From Blastocatellia bacterium (lineage in GTDB: Bacteria; Acidobacteriota; Blastocatellia; UBA7656; JADIYM01), in assembly GCA_021463145.1 (NCBI GenBank), contig JAJTWZ010000033.1:1-46194 (forward strand): DNA of 46,194 nucleotides. Direction: 5' to 3'. The position numbers and the translations under genes were made by a program. Below the pieces are notes generated by a model. The model searched no databases. It saw only the letters and a program-made list of their open reading frames with translations, and was not told where the DNA came from. Positions within the stretch are counted from its first letter, which is position 1, and each line of letters starts with the position of its first letter. This document shows, one piece after another, positions 35,384-44,139 of this stretch.

Positions 35384-36993
35384 TCGGTGCAGCTGAGCCG
35401 GTCACACAGATCCCGCCGCAGATAGACCATTTGGTAGTAGTTGGGCCACGTGCTGCTGCCGAAGATCGCCACCAATGAGTAGTTGCCGAATCTCGGATCG
35501 ACGGTGATTGGAGCGGGCTCCGGGCCGTTCACAGTGTAAGGGTTCGTGCTCGTGAACACGGCGGCTGCCGGATTCCGGGCGAAGAAGTAGTCGACGATTT
35601 TCGCCGAGGAAGTCCTCTCCCGCCACCTGTGGGACAGGAACTCGTCGTTTAGTCCACCGAAGTCCACCGTCTTGAGTTTCGAGCGGTAGGGGATGACACC
35701 CGCATCGAGGACGACGACCAGCCACTCGCCTGGTGGCACGCGCTCTCGCAGGAAATCGGCGACTTGAACGTGTTCATCCGCAAGCAACTCGATCGTGTCA
35801 CTTGCGAACCTGATCTCCCTCGGCAGGCCGCCAATGTTAACCGCGATCTGAACGATCAATGCCCCGGCGCAGATCGCCGGCCCGAGTCGGCCGGTTCCAA
35901 CGCGACGCAGTCCTCGCTCCACCAGGACGGCGGCCAATGCGAAAACTATCGGCAGGAACGGAATGAAGAACCGGTACGAGAAGTTCATTGCCAGGGCCGA
36001 TTTGAGGTACAGCGCCGCGCAAGCCACGATGAAGAGGACGCCAGCGGCCAGCGTCGTCCACGCCGTCGACACAGGCCCCACTTTACAGCCGGAACACGGG
36101 CGCCACCGGACTTGGGAAACCGTAGCGGCCGCGCCGGCGAAAAGCGGGACGACGGCGTAGAGCAGGCTGAACTTCAGGAGACTCGACAGCGAATCCCAGG
36201 AGAAGCGTCTCGTCCACTTCGCGTAGTAGGTATTCGGAAACCAGTCCCCGTAGTACCCATGGCGCACCAGGAAGTATGCCACCAGCGGAAGCCCGAGAAT
36301 CAGCCCGACCCTTATCATGAAATTGGGCAGGCCGGAGCGATCGCTTCGTATCCGAACGAATGCGAGCACCGAGACCGCCGATGCGGCGAGTGCCAGGCCC
36401 TCCGGGCGAACCAGACACGTGCCGAGCAGCAGGCCGAGGAGCAGGCACTCCTGAAGGACCCGGCGGCCCGTTCCACCGATACAGGTAGCGAGCGCAATCA
36501 GGCTTGCGATCTCGAACGCCGTGAAGAGCATCGTCTCGAGTCCGCTGAGTGCGTGGGTCACATTCGGTGCGGCAGTGAGATGGAGGACCGCCGCCACGGC
36601 CGCTACAACAGGCCGGCAGCCAAGGCGGCGAACCAGACAGGCGAGCAGCAATCCACCCAGCAGAAATGAAGCGACGCCGACCGATTTGCTGGCCGCATCG
36701 ACGTCGATACCGGCACGGACCGCTGCGGCGAGAAGCACGGGCAACACCAGTCCGGTGTAGCCTTCCACCGGATCTTCACCCACGTTCCAGTTCAGTTCAC
36801 CGTGCATCGCCAGGTTTTCGGCATAGCGATACGTGATGAATGCGTCGTCGACCGTCCACTTCGGAAACAGCACGACGACTACGAGCGCGTAGCCAACAGC
36901 GATCAGGAGGAGCAGTCTGGCCGCAGATCGTTCACGAGTCGAGACGATCGCGTGATCGTCGAACTGCATCGCCGAGGCCTCGAGGTTGTTCAT
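35203..36993 (-). CDS. GT-C family membrane glycosyltransferase
   Basis: 596 residues, about ten hydrophobic helices in residues 25-430. The GT-C signature is the first-loop Asp pair WTVDDAFITYRYAENL (Asp49/Asp50), followed by HGELNWNVGEDPVEGYTG, a pattern typical of polyprenyl-phosphate-sugar-dependent glycosyltransferases related to mycobacterial AftB-like and PMT-like enzymes. The C-terminal ~170 residues form an extracytoplasmic domain. Donor is probably a lipid-linked sugar; acceptor unknown. The last 60 codons overlap the pseudo-cyclase gene end-to-end and are low-complexity, so the functional protein may end near residue 535. ATG 36969 is an alternative start. Confidence 0.85.
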   Translation of the reverse strand: MNNLEASAMQFDDHAIVSTRERSAARLLLLIAVGYALVVVVLFPKWTVDDAFITYRYAENLAMHGELNWNVGEDPVEGYTGLVLPVLLAAAVRAGIDVDAASKSVGVASFLLGGLLLACLVRRLGCRPVVAAVAAVLHLTAAPNVTHALSGLETMLFTAFEIASLIALATCIGGTGRRVLQECLLLGLLLGTCLVRPEGLALAASAVSVLAFVRIRSDRSGLPNFMIRVGLILGLPLVAYFLVRHGYYGDWFPNTYYAKWTRRFSWDSLSSLLKFSLLYAVVPLFAGAAATVSQVRWRPCSGCKVGPVSTAWTTLAAGVLFIVACAALYLKSALAMNFSYRFFIPFLPIVFALAAVLVERGLRRVGTGRLGPAICAGALIVQIAVNIGGLPREIRFASDTIELLADEHVQVADFLRERVPPGEWLVVVLDAGVIPYRSKLKTVDFGGLNDEFLSHRWRERTSSAKIVDYFFARNPAAAVFTSTNPYTVNGPEPAPITVDPRFGNYSLVAIFGSSTWPNYYQMVYLRRDLCDRLSCTDQEKLREKAPSTETDPAAGSPASRRVASSMSSRPGPALLASRLATLTQSPDTRKTRLPAT

Positions 36994-37581
36994 GCCCGTC
37001 GAGTGAACACGAGAGATGTTCCATTACGATTCCTTCAGCCCAGGCGCGAATTCCCCGCGAATTCCCCACGACTCTTCGCAAGATCAGGCGATTCGCCGCC
37101 CGTCGATCCGGATGACGCGCAGCGACGGTTGTCCTCTGGAGCGAAGATGGGTTTTCCCGCAGCCGGCTTGTCCCGTCTTCATGAAGCGCAGGACCGGCTC
37201 GCGCACCTCCCGCCCCCGGCAAGTGCTGCCTTCTTGAAGAGCCGAAGGCGCGAAATAACCTGAGCTCACGGCGCAAGCCGTGGGATATGTGCCGGAGTTC
37301 GGTCGAGTTCCGGATGGGGGCGAAAGTTGACCGTCGCCAACGATCGCCGCTACGGAGCTATCCGCTCATCTACCCGGCCACCCGCGGCCAGCACCGTGGC
37401 CCACAGGCCCACTCGCGCCAATTATGGAATCCGCCGTAGCTCCTCCGAAATCAATGCGGGGCTCCTTCAGGAAACGGGAACAGGCGAACGCCAAGGCGGG
37501 TTGCTCACCCTCCTTCAAGAACGTCCCTGCGGCTCCGCAATCGCCCAGGCCCCGGTCCGCAGCCCGTCTAGACCGCGGCCG
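36994..37581. other. 588-bp gene-free region with repeats
   Basis: No convincing ORF. It holds a perfect 11-bp tandem duplication (GCGAATTCCCC at 37046-37056 and 37057-37067) and the dispersed repeat copy at 37236-37327. It lies between the glycosyltransferase start and the end of the recombinase gene, where the apparent island begins. Confidence 0.65.
37236..37327 (+). repeat. Single copy of the dispersed palindromic repeat
   Basis: Aligns without large gaps to 604-694 (shared GAAG-GCCG-AGGCGCGAAA, a CACGGCG-AAGCCGTGGG hairpin, TTCGGTCGAG, and a GGGGCGAAA end). Identity is roughly 70% by eye. The second hairpin arm has decayed (TTCCGGATGGGGG for CCCCGTAGGGG). There is no inverted partner, unlike at 604-785. 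Confidence 0.75.
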
Positions 37582-38175
37582 CTACTTCCAGAGCCCCTCG
37601 AAGTCGAAGCTGGCAGCCTTCGTGTATCTGGCCGTGTGAGTGATGTAGACGTGTCCGAGGTAGTCCTGGATTAAACGCGTATCGCAGCCTCGGTTCGCCA
37701 GGTAGTAGCCCGTACTGTGCCGTAGCATGTGCGGATGGACGCGAAATCCGAACTCCGCGCGCTCGCCGGCCTGGCGGACAATGTAGTTGACCGCCTGGCG
37801 AGTGAACGGCCCACGTTCGCCAAGGAAGAGATACGGCGAGCCCGCCTCGCCCCGGAGTCGCAGTAAGGCACGGATCGCGCGCAACTCATCGCCAGGAATG
37901 GGCTGAATCGTCGACGTGCCCTGGTTGAGCCTGCGAACGAAGATTCTGCCGACCTCGAGATCAAGGTCGGAGATGCGGACGTCGATCAGTTCGGAGACGC
38001 GAAAAGCATGGCGGAAAGCCATCAGGATCATCAGATGATCGCGTGTTCCGTATTTGTTCTGCTTCGCCGCCAGGAGGAGTCTTCGAATCTCCTCCTCCGT
38101 CAGAAACATCCGCTTTTCGACTCTCGACTCTCCCATCTTCGACTCACTCTTTACATTACGGAGTTTGGCGACCAC
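37582..38175 (-). CDS. FimB/FimE-type tyrosine recombinase
   Basis: 197 residues, catalytic domain only, the length of Fim invertases. Conserved residues: Arg59 (FRVSEL), His149/Arg152 in HMLRHS, His175 in YLGHVYI, Tyr184 nucleophile in TARYTKA. The catalytic Lys of the beta-hairpin, which FimB has in RLKKG, appears replaced: this protein has RRLNQG, so Asn84 sits in its place. Starts: GTG 38175, or ATG 38136 (MGESRVEK). It sits between a repeat-bearing gap and the protease gene. The role could be phase-variation inversion or integration of the neighbouring segment, but I found no matching inverted target pair. Confidence 0.9.
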   Translation of the reverse strand: MVAKLRNVKSESKMGESRVEKRMFLTEEEIRRLLLAAKQNKYGTRDHLMILMAFRHAFRVSELIDVRISDLDLEVGRIFVRRLNQGTSTIQPIPGDELRAIRALLRLRGEAGSPYLFLGERGPFTRQAVNYIVRQAGERAEFGFRVHPHMLRHSTGYYLANRGCDTRLIQDYLGHVYITHTARYTKAASFDFEGLWK

Positions 38176-38274
38176 TTCCGGGCGCCCCCTAAACTACTGA
38201 CAGCACGTGAAGCGTCGGCGCTTACTCTCTACACAAGAGACATTGCGTCACGACCAATTGGCCGACGCTCGTCT

Positions 38275-41200
38275 TCACTGTCCATCCCAGCTCCCGGCGA
38301 CCGGTACGGCTCCCTGGTCACTCGGGCCGAAGGTAAGCTCGACGTCGGCATCGCCTTCGTCGTTCGAATTCCGAAGCAGGAAAGCGCCCGTCGACGGATC
38401 GTAGAGTCCGATCGTGCAGATGTTGTCGCCGTTCCAATCACCGGAGATGGGAAGGTAGCCCTTACCTCCCGCGCCGTACGTGAACGTCAGATCTGCCGGC
38501 CCGTTCGTGTTGGAGTTTCTGAGGAAGAAGACGCCCGTCTCCGGGTTGTAGATTCCAACCGTATCGATGCCATCACCGTTCCAGTCACCGACGATTGGCA
38601 GGAAGCCCGCATTGCCTGGTCCAAGTTGCAGGATGACATCCGCATTACCGGCGGCGTTGATGTTCTTCAGGAAGAAGTTGCCGGTCGAGGGGTCATAGAG
38701 GCCAATCGAATCGACGCCCTCACCGTTCCAGTCACCGGCAATCGGGATCCAACCCAAGTTCGACGGACCATAGGAGAACACATAGTTAGCTCCGCCCGGG
38801 CCGTTGGTGTCGGATAGGAAGACCCCCGCCGTGGGATTGTAGAAGAGTCCCGGGGTATCCGTCCCCGATCGATCCCAGTCTCCGGCGATCGGGACCCAGC
38901 CTGTTCCACCTGGGCCGAACGAGAACGTCAGATCCGCAGCGCCGTCAGTGTTGGTGTTTCTGAGGAACCACCCGGCCGTCGACGGAATGTAGATTCCGAT
39001 CGACTCGCCGAATCGAACGACCTTGACTGTGAACTGAGTCGACGCCGTCAGTCCAACCGCATCAGTAGCCGTCGCGGTGACGAGCGTCTTTCCGTTGGGG
39101 AACGTCGTCCCGGAAGCGGGCGCCGCCGTCACGGCTACCGTCGTACAGTTGTCGGAGGCCGACGGCAACGGGAACGTCACCGTTGCACCGCTGGCCGAAC
39201 TCGACGTCCTGAGGTAGATCGCCGGTACCGGGCCAGCAATAGTGGGTGGCTGAGCGTCAACAACCGTGAATGTCGTAGTGCACGTGCCGGTGTTGTTGGA
39301 CGCGTCGGTCGCCGACACGGTGATCGTATGAACGCCCGGTCCGACCATAGAACCAGCTAGAGGAAGCTGTGAGAGCACCAAGGAACCAGATGCGGTGCAA
39401 TTGTCAACGGCGGTCGAAGCTGATGTGATGTTGGGTACTGGAGCCAGACAGCCAGAAGTAACCTGGAACGACGTGCCAGATGGGCACTGAACCTCAGGCA
39501 GATCGGAGTCAACCACAGTGACCGTTGCTGTACATTGGCTACTCAACCCATCCGGATCGGTCACCGTTAACGTGACCGCCGTTACGCCAAGCTCATAAGG
39601 GCCCGGTGGAGACTGCACGACGACAAGCTCGTCTCCGTCCGGATCCGTTGATCCAGCATCGATGCTCGCGGAAGCCGTGCAGTCTGCCAAAGCTTCAACT
39701 ACGGTATCGGAGCATACGGCCACTGGCGCACGGTTCGCGATAGAGAATCGAAGCAACCAGCCTGCAGATAGCTCACCCCGGTCCCCGCGCGCATTGTCCA
39801 CCACAAAGAGCTTCCAGACTCCATTGGGATCCGATCCTTCGAAGACATCCAGGCCCGTACCGTACTCAGGCAAGGGTGCCGGGGGCGGGAATGCGTCGCC
39901 GAACAACGCCTCGTGATTCGTGGGAAGGTATTCACCAGACACAATCTGCTCGTCATCGGGCAAACCCGCTGCAGCCGTATTCGTAAACGTTATCATCCCA
40001 CTATCAACGTCGCGACCCCCACCGACGTCCGACATCAGGAGAACAGTCTGGCCATCCGGCCCGACCAGAAGCACGTCCAAGTCATCCGGAAACGTATGAT
40101 TGAGCCCGTCTAGGACAACCGACATGCTCTCAATCTCGACACTAGTCGGAGACCGATCGCCACCCCCACCGCCTCCCCCGACTCCGCTGACCTCAATCTC
40201 AGACGGATACGTGGTTGCCTCGCCATGGTCAGGAATAGCCATGGCGTCTCCCACGAACTCGTACTCACCGCCGCCTCCCCGTGCCGTCCTGCTAACGTCG
40301 GCACCGAGCACTCCGCCGGAAGAGCCTCGAGTCGGCGAGACTCCGGTGGTAATGCGTACATTGTCAATAAGCACCGTTAGCCCCAAATTCCAATAATCTC
40401 GAATCTGGCCTTCATTCCCTTCGATAAACATTACAATCGACACCCACTCGTCGAGCGATGAGCTCGGTCGAGGCAGAAGATCACTTCGCTCGCGAAGCCA
40501 GCCGGTAGACTCGATGTTCGCGCAGCCACCCGATTGTCCTTGATACGTGTATTCGGAGCAGGCAATACCCGATGTCGGTGCACCTAATGGAAATACGGAC
40601 TTGAGAATGACGCTCGGTTGCAAATAGCCTGAGGTCCCAGAGTGACTTCCCACGACAAACATTGTGAGAAACGGCAGCTGCGGGAGTGAACTATTGGCAG
40701 CTAGGTCCGGGCCAATTAGGTTATAGTCAAACTCCAATGAATACACGCTTTGACCTGACATGCAAAAGCGTTGACTAATTGAGTTAGAATAAGGTCCCCT
40801 ATCCGACGGCGGAAGATTAATGCGGGCAAAATAGTTTCCGGTAGACGGCTGCACCGATCCGTACTTCGAGAACGGTCCGGGTGACAGCGGACCCGCATTC
40901 GGTGACCAGCCCGCGTGCCATCCAGCAAAATCGCCAGTCTCGAAGCCGCCATTTCGAAACGTGTCGCGAGGAGGCTTGGCCGGATTCTTGAGCGGGTGCA
41001 AAGTTACTGAAAGACATCCAAACGTCATAGTCGGATAGTCCGGGTGAGGAGAACCGCACACGCCATTCGGCCACTCAGCCTGAAACGCGTCGGCAATGGA
41101 CATTCCGGACGATGCAATAAACGACCCTAATACTCGATTCTGAGTGTCTCCCATGAATGGCGTCAATCCAGCCTGCTCTTGCGCCATTACAAAGTTTGCG

Positions 41201-42900
41201 CCTCCACGAATAAAAGCCTCGGGAAACGAGAAACCCCCAGTGACGGGCACGTCCGCTGCATAGCAGGCGCCAAGTGCAATGACGCTGTTCGGATATCCGC
41301 GCCGCGTTGCGTAATCGGCTACAAACTGTGGCGTTATACCATAAATCGAGAACGGAGTTGGATATGCAGGAAATGGTGCCGGATCGCAGTTAGGCGGAGC
41401 CCACTTTTTCATCGTATAAATGCTCAGCCGACGCGGAGTTGACCTGAAGTCTCGCGAGTATTTGGCAGACGTAATCGGGTTCACCAGCTCGCCGGTCATC
41501 AACCCACCCCCGCCACGCGGACCATGTGTAGAGATGTACACAAGTCCGTACTCGGGCATTCTTCGAAGCACATCGACAGTTGCGTACTGGCCTACGAACT
41601 GATCCACTTCATAGTTGCCGCATGGCACATTGGCAATGATTTCCGCAAACTCATCTGCGTTCGAATAATTGGTGCACGGTACTCGCTCGAAGGCAAATGG
41701 GTCGAAAATCAAGACGCGATTATTTTGAATGCGCCTTGCACCTTCCGGCACAGCGAGCTTAGATCTAGAACGGGGCTGATCTTTGCGCGGACGTTGGTCG
41801 ACTGGTCGTGTATCTGGACTCCGCAGCGGCGATACACCGTCGGCGGCAGCGCCTTGCTTCGACTCCGGTTGCGGAAGGGTCGCAGTGTTAAGCAGTAAGA
41901 CGGTACCAGTTAGTCCAGAGTCGTAAGTAATGCTTAGATTTGCAGCGTCCGGGTCTAGATAGGCAGCGATGACAGACTCGTCTCCTATTACTCGATCCCT
42001 AAGTGCAATCGCAGCGCCTATTCGCCCGAGCGTAGGGACATTGCCCTCGTACTCCGTCAATGCGGCCTCTTGAAACGCAACAACTGCGTTCGACTCAGCG
42101 CCCGTGACCGGCACGAGCGCCTCGATTGTAATCGGCGCAGAAGTCGAGGCAAGCTCGCCGTTCTCGGCGCTGACTTGAAGAAAGATCGTTCGAGGGACGG
42201 CGGATGAAAAGGGCCGTCGCAGACTAAACACGCCGTCACCTGCAATGCTGTCTCCGGAAGACTGTGAACCATCGTCGGTCAAAAGGCCGAGACCCTGAAT
42301 GAGTGTGCCATCTTCCTCTATCTCCTCGAGCGATACCTGAAGCGAACTGCTCAGGTCACTATGCGGCACTCGCGCAGAGATAACTACATCCTGTGATCCG
42401 ACCAGCGGAATCCAATCAGGCGTCGCGCTCACATTGCTAATTGAAATGTCAGGCCCGGTCACATAAACAAGCATGCCCGAGATGGCGCTTTCGTCGACAA
42501 GCACTGCAATCTCATTGACCGCAAAAACCTCGATCTGGCGTTGGACTATGTGGACCCCAGATGTGAAGTCGGCGGCACTAACTACGGGCACCTGATTTAT
42601 CGACACATTAGCCGCGCCTGTAGCACCATCAACTTGCTCGACCACCAGTAAGTGCGTCGGCAGGTCACCCTCACCGGCGTAGAACTCATCTTCCACCAGA
42701 CCTTCACTTGCAGTGTATTTGTATGGACCGAATCGCGTATTCGCACCGAACGCGTTTACCAGGGCGGACCTCGTCGATTGAGGCGCGACCAGCAACGGCA
42801 AAGCTGCGGAAGCTCGCTTGACCGCGAACGCACTTTGGGGAAGCCACATCGAGACAATCAGTCCGATGAGCACGGATGTTACTAGGCGGCCGTTAACCAT
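38275..42900 (-). CDS. Secreted caspase-fold protease with P, HYR and repeat domains
   Basis: 1541 residues with a signal peptide (1-26). Order: N-terminal pro-like domains (~30-345; resembles the lipoprotein at 42956), linker rich in Arg/Pro (346-385), caspase/C25-like core (~390-640) with predicted dyad His459 in VYISTHGPRGGGG and Cys546 in VIALGACYAAD, a beta-sandwich (~640-880), a proprotein-convertase P-type domain (~890-1060; PDDLDVLLVGPDG, DPNGVWKLFVVD), two HYR-like domains (~1060-1295, with paired Cys and TDPDG/ATDASNN loops), and five GDWNGDG repeats (1298-1541). A surface or released protease by analogy with gingipain-like enzymes. The last five repeats are the same family as in the lysyl oxidase-like protein. 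The 5' half is noticeably more AT-rich than its surroundings. Confidence 0.85.
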   Translation of the reverse strand: MVNGRLVTSVLIGLIVSMWLPQSAFAVKRASAALPLLVAPQSTRSALVNAFGANTRFGPYKYTASEGLVEDEFYAGEGDLPTHLLVVEQVDGATGAANVSINQVPVVSAADFTSGVHIVQRQIEVFAVNEIAVLVDESAISGMLVYVTGPDISISNVSATPDWIPLVGSQDVVISARVPHSDLSSSLQVSLEEIEEDGTLIQGLGLLTDDGSQSSGDSIAGDGVFSLRRPFSSAVPRTIFLQVSAENGELASTSAPITIEALVPVTGAESNAVVAFQEAALTEYEGNVPTLGRIGAAIALRDRVIGDESVIAAYLDPDAANLSITYDSGLTGTVLLLNTATLPQPESKQGAAADGVSPLRSPDTRPVDQRPRKDQPRSRSKLAVPEGARRIQNNRVLIFDPFAFERVPCTNYSNADEFAEIIANVPCGNYEVDQFVGQYATVDVLRRMPEYGLVYISTHGPRGGGGLMTGELVNPITSAKYSRDFRSTPRRLSIYTMKKWAPPNCDPAPFPAYPTPFSIYGITPQFVADYATRRGYPNSVIALGACYAADVPVTGGFSFPEAFIRGGANFVMAQEQAGLTPFMGDTQNRVLGSFIASSGMSIADAFQAEWPNGVCGSPHPDYPTMTFGCLSVTLHPLKNPAKPPRDTFRNGGFETGDFAGWHAGWSPNAGPLSPGPFSKYGSVQPSTGNYFARINLPPSDRGPYSNSISQRFCMSGQSVYSLEFDYNLIGPDLAANSSLPQLPFLTMFVVGSHSGTSGYLQPSVILKSVFPLGAPTSGIACSEYTYQGQSGGCANIESTGWLRERSDLLPRPSSSLDEWVSIVMFIEGNEGQIRDYWNLGLTVLIDNVRITTGVSPTRGSSGGVLGADVSRTARGGGGEYEFVGDAMAIPDHGEATTYPSEIEVSGVGGGGGGGDRSPTSVEIESMSVVLDGLNHTFPDDLDVLLVGPDGQTVLLMSDVGGGRDVDSGMITFTNTAAAGLPDDEQIVSGEYLPTNHEALFGDAFPPPAPLPEYGTGLDVFEGSDPNGVWKLFVVDNARGDRGELSAGWLLRFSIANRAPVAVCSDTVVEALADCTASASIDAGSTDPDGDELVVVQSPPGPYELGVTAVTLTVTDPDGLSSQCTATVTVVDSDLPEVQCPSGTSFQVTSGCLAPVPNITSASTAVDNCTASGSLVLSQLPLAGSMVGPGVHTITVSATDASNNTGTCTTTFTVVDAQPPTIAGPVPAIYLRTSSSASGATVTFPLPSASDNCTTVAVTAAPASGTTFPNGKTLVTATATDAVGLTASTQFTVKVVRFGESIGIYIPSTAGWFLRNTNTDGAADLTFSFGPGGTGWVPIAGDWDRSGTDTPGLFYNPTAGVFLSDTNGPGGANYVFSYGPSNLGWIPIAGDWNGEGVDSIGLYDPSTGNFFLKNINAAGNADVILQLGPGNAGFLPIVGDWNGDGIDTVGIYNPETGVFFLRNSNTNGPADLTFTYGAGGKGYLPISGDWNGDNICTIGLYDPSTGAFLLRNSNDEGDADVELTFGPSDQGAVPVAGSWDGQ
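38278..39009 (-). repeat. Five C-terminal repeats shared with the lysyl oxidase-like gene
   Basis: Encodes residues 1298-1541 in five units of 46-51 residues. Unit pattern: [ST][IVP]G[IL][YF]-P-x-[ST]-G-x-F-x-L, N-x-N-x-x-G-x-A-[DN], GDWNGDG. Matches the repeats at 29786-30505 in unit length and number. Confidence 0.9.
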
Positions 42901-42955
42901 GATTGCAGTTAATTATGTTCCTGAGAGGTGAGAAGTTGATGAAATGTACCAGGTA

Positions 42956-43999
42956 CTAATAAGGCGGAGGTCTTGTTAAGGTAATCACCCCCTCGATCCC
43001 AGAGCGATACTCAATCGTCAATAGCGAGCAGTCCGGACTGAGGATGGCTCGAGCCACGCGCTTTTCCGATCGTGCCTCTTCAAGTATGGCTCTTGCGGCG
43101 TGTTCGTGCCCATATTCAGCGGACTTGGCTTGAAAGGAAGTGAGGAGCTGCTCTTGAAACGAAGCCATGAACTCGGAGTCGTCCGCGAACCCGCCGGTCG
43201 GGGCGTCTGCGGCATGCTCAGCTGAGTACTCGACGATAGAATCGCTCACTAGTCTGAGTCTGAATATCAAGTTGCCGGACTTCGAATTATCAAGTCTTGT
43301 AGTCGCACTATACGTATACTCGGCAACGTCTCCACTTTCTGTGCGGCCAATGGGTGAAAGGGAAGCAATATCTGACACTCGTATGCCATCCGGTCCTACG
43401 CGCTCTAAGTAGACATCCGGTGAAGTGTGTGTTCGGGGAACAACTACTTTGGCTCGGATATCGAACAAGGTCCTACGGCCGTAAGCGGTCGTAGCTGGAC
43501 GTACCGTAAACTCTGGAACAGCGAACAAGTGACCGATGACGCGTATTGTTACTCCGGCAGAAGTCACATTCACCGGCTCAATGCGAATGCTGTTCTCGCT
43601 GAAAATGCCAATCACGCGCTCGATATGCCTTGCGCCCTCAGGAAGATCGTCGGCCTCAATCACTCGCCTGCCGTTAAGGTCGATATTGACAGTAGCAGCA
43701 GATCCTTCTACTCGATCAACCGTGAGTCTCACCGAATCGAGATTCGACTCGCCACCGAGGAACTCCATCTCAATGGGTTCAGGCAACGTAGCGCACGTTT
43801 GCGGGCCGAATAGTAAGGGCGGAACGCGGTTCACTGCTGAGGTGGCAGCAGCATCGTTGGTGATGGCTGGCGTCTGTAACGAGTGGGCTGATGCTTCTCG
43901 TGTGCCATCCTCCCCAAGCCGCGAATTGCAGCTACCGAAGCTGGCGAGAGCCAACACGATTAGCGCGACACGCGCGGTTCGGAGTACTGCAGCTTGCAA
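42956..43999 (-). CDS. Putative lipoprotein resembling the protease N-terminal domain
   Basis: 347 residues. The N-terminus MQAAVLRTARVALIVLALAS ends in FGSC, an acceptable but weak lipobox, so membrane anchoring is likely. The body has beta-rich domains that resemble residues ~55-345 of the neighbouring protease: both have an LFGP/RFGP opening, an R-x-I-x-V/G-x-F-x-x-N segment, GDGVFSLRR against GDVAEYTYS, and an end that aligns well, AYLDPDAANLSITYDSGLTG with AILSPDCSLLTIEYRSGIEG. There is no protease core. It lies 55 bp upstream of the protease on the same strand and may bind or chaperone it (inference). Composition is more AT-rich than the flanks. Confidence 0.75.
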   Translation of the reverse strand: MQAAVLRTARVALIVLALASFGSCNSRLGEDGTREASAHSLQTPAITNDAAATSAVNRVPPLLFGPQTCATLPEPIEMEFLGGESNLDSVRLTVDRVEGSAATVNIDLNGRRVIEADDLPEGARHIERVIGIFSENSIRIEPVNVTSAGVTIRVIGHLFAVPEFTVRPATTAYGRRTLFDIRAKVVVPRTHTSPDVYLERVGPDGIRVSDIASLSPIGRTESGDVAEYTYSATTRLDNSKSGNLIFRLRLVSDSIVEYSAEHAADAPTGGFADDSEFMASFQEQLLTSFQAKSAEYGHEHAARAILEEARSEKRVARAILSPDCSLLTIEYRSGIEGVITLTRPPPY

Positions 44000-44139
44000 T
44001 TCTGTTCCCCAGTCTCGAGTAGTAGCGACTCGAAGGCGCGCGTTTCAGGATGGTGTGATCCTACAGAAGCTGAGCGGTTTGTAAAGAGCAATCGGCGCGA
44101 TACATCGGCGGCCCCATCATTTCCAGGGAGAACCGCCAC

